DNA from: Oasisia sp. SBJ-2009
Lineage: Eukaryota; Annelida; Polychaeta; Sabellida; Siboglinidae
Reading direction: 5' to 3'
NCBI GenBank assembly: GCA_964017155.1
Contig: OZ024862.1
Location: forward strand, 31,643,320-31,707,319
Length of the DNA: 64,000 nucleotides
The stretch's first letter is position 1, and each line of letters starts with the position of its first letter. The position numbers and the translations under genes are program-made. The notes under the pieces are model-generated. The model made no database searches. It was not told the origin of the DNA and was given only the letters and a program-made list of their open reading frames with translations. Below, one piece after another: positions 63,554 to 64,000 of the stretch.

Positions 63554-63705
63554 CTGCTGCTGACCAGAACAAAGAACAAACTGCTCTGTGAGACTGTCCA
63601 GGGAGTGACCGGCCTGCTGCTGACCAGAACAAAGAACAAACTGCTCTGTGAGACTGTCCAGGGAGTGACTGGCCTGCTGCTGACCAGAACAAAGGCTGTT
63701 GGGGT
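63525..63705 (-). repeat. 60-bp tandem repeat x 3 spanning CTU2 acceptor and exon start
   Basis: Three near-identical 60-bp units. On the - strand each encodes CSGQQQAGHSLDSLTEQFVL in one open frame and contains a pyrimidine-rich stretch followed by CAGCAGCAG, usable as a NAGNAG-type acceptor. Either the array is coding throughout or it is a triplicated intron/exon boundary. Confidence 0.88.
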
Positions 63706-63740
63706 TCACTGGGGCTGCAATTTCCTCTCTCACACTTCAG

Positions 63741-63890
63741 ACCAGGGTTGGGTCCAAATACACATTTTGCGATGAAATACAAATACAATGCTTTTGTAGA
63801 TTGTAATTCGAATACAAATTTTCAAATACAAATACACTGCCATTTTTTATTCAAATACGATTCAAATATATTGCCATTTGCCTGGTGCTA
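63741..63890. mobile_element. hAT-like MITE end (aaatacaaatac-rich)
   Basis: Begins cagggttgggtccaaataca and continues with repeated aaatacaaatac, typical of non-autonomous hAT elements in invertebrates. The far end is not identified. It lies in the CTU2 intron next to the repeat-bearing exon. Confidence 0.4.
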
Positions 63891-64000
63891 GCGTGGAGCC
63901 TGACTAAAGAACAAAGGAGATATTGACCTATGGTCACTGTCAGGTGCTAATCCACCCTATGGCTCTGAGTAAAGAAACATTGTGGTCACTGTCAGGGCCC

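Overview
This is non-coding-rich eukaryotic nuclear DNA from an animal. It has spliced genes with GT-AG introns, AT-rich introns, long microsatellites and minisatellites, a tRNA-derived SINE, decayed non-LTR retrotransposon fragments and MITE-like elements. I see no bacterial operons, rRNA or CRISPR. The two genes I recognise have invertebrate-like divergence, and the repeat style would suit a marine invertebrate such as a mollusc or another lophotrochozoan. The sequence alone does not prove the species.

Two real genes are visible, lying tail to tail. (1) An ataxin-1 (ATXN1/ATXN1L family) gene on the + strand has two coding exons. A large exon (36929-38592) carries the disordered N-terminal region and the first half of the AXH domain. 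The terminal exon (51395-51895) carries the second half of AXH, an RKRxWSAP motif matching the vertebrate ataxin-1 NLS/14-3-3/ULM site, and the stop. The intron between them is 12.8 kb and splits the AXH domain. There is no polyglutamine tract. The start codon probably lies in an upstream exon I could not identify. (2) The 3' third of CTU2 (NCS2, cytoplasmic tRNA 2-thiolation subunit 2) lies on the - strand. I rebuilt it from five exons (63553-63468, 62810-62726, 62114-62030, 59842-59697, 59013-58952) plus a terminal exon with the stop (58232-58163). All splice phases agree, and the 5' part lies beyond the right edge.

Layout: 1-36.9 kb is intergenic DNA and/or 5' intron of ATXN1, with no gene I can support. 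It is dominated by (AT)n tracts, dispersed AT-rich repeats in direct and inverted pairs, and large minisatellites at 16.0-16.9, 17.8-18.4, 19.8-20.3, 21.9-23.2, 27.3-28.6, 32.2-34.4, 35.0-35.6 and 36.0-36.8 kb. The ATXN1 intron (38.6-51.4 kb) holds a SINE, an inverted pair of an AT-rich retroelement-like repeat, a minisatellite interrupted by that repeat, and a LINE ORF2 remnant. ATXN1 3' flank and further minisatellites fill 51.9-58.1 kb, and CTU2 fills 58.1 kb to the end.

The most unusual signal is that three splice junctions in two unrelated genes lie inside short tandem repeats that copy the splice site itself: the ATXN1 AXH-exon donor (about 30 bp x 4), the acceptor of CTU2 exon 59013-58952 (about 30 bp x 4), and the acceptor/start of the CTU2 exon at 63.5 kb (60 bp x 3, in frame). 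Several minisatellites also have higher-order (multi-unit) periodicity. All identifications were made by eye; no database search was possible.
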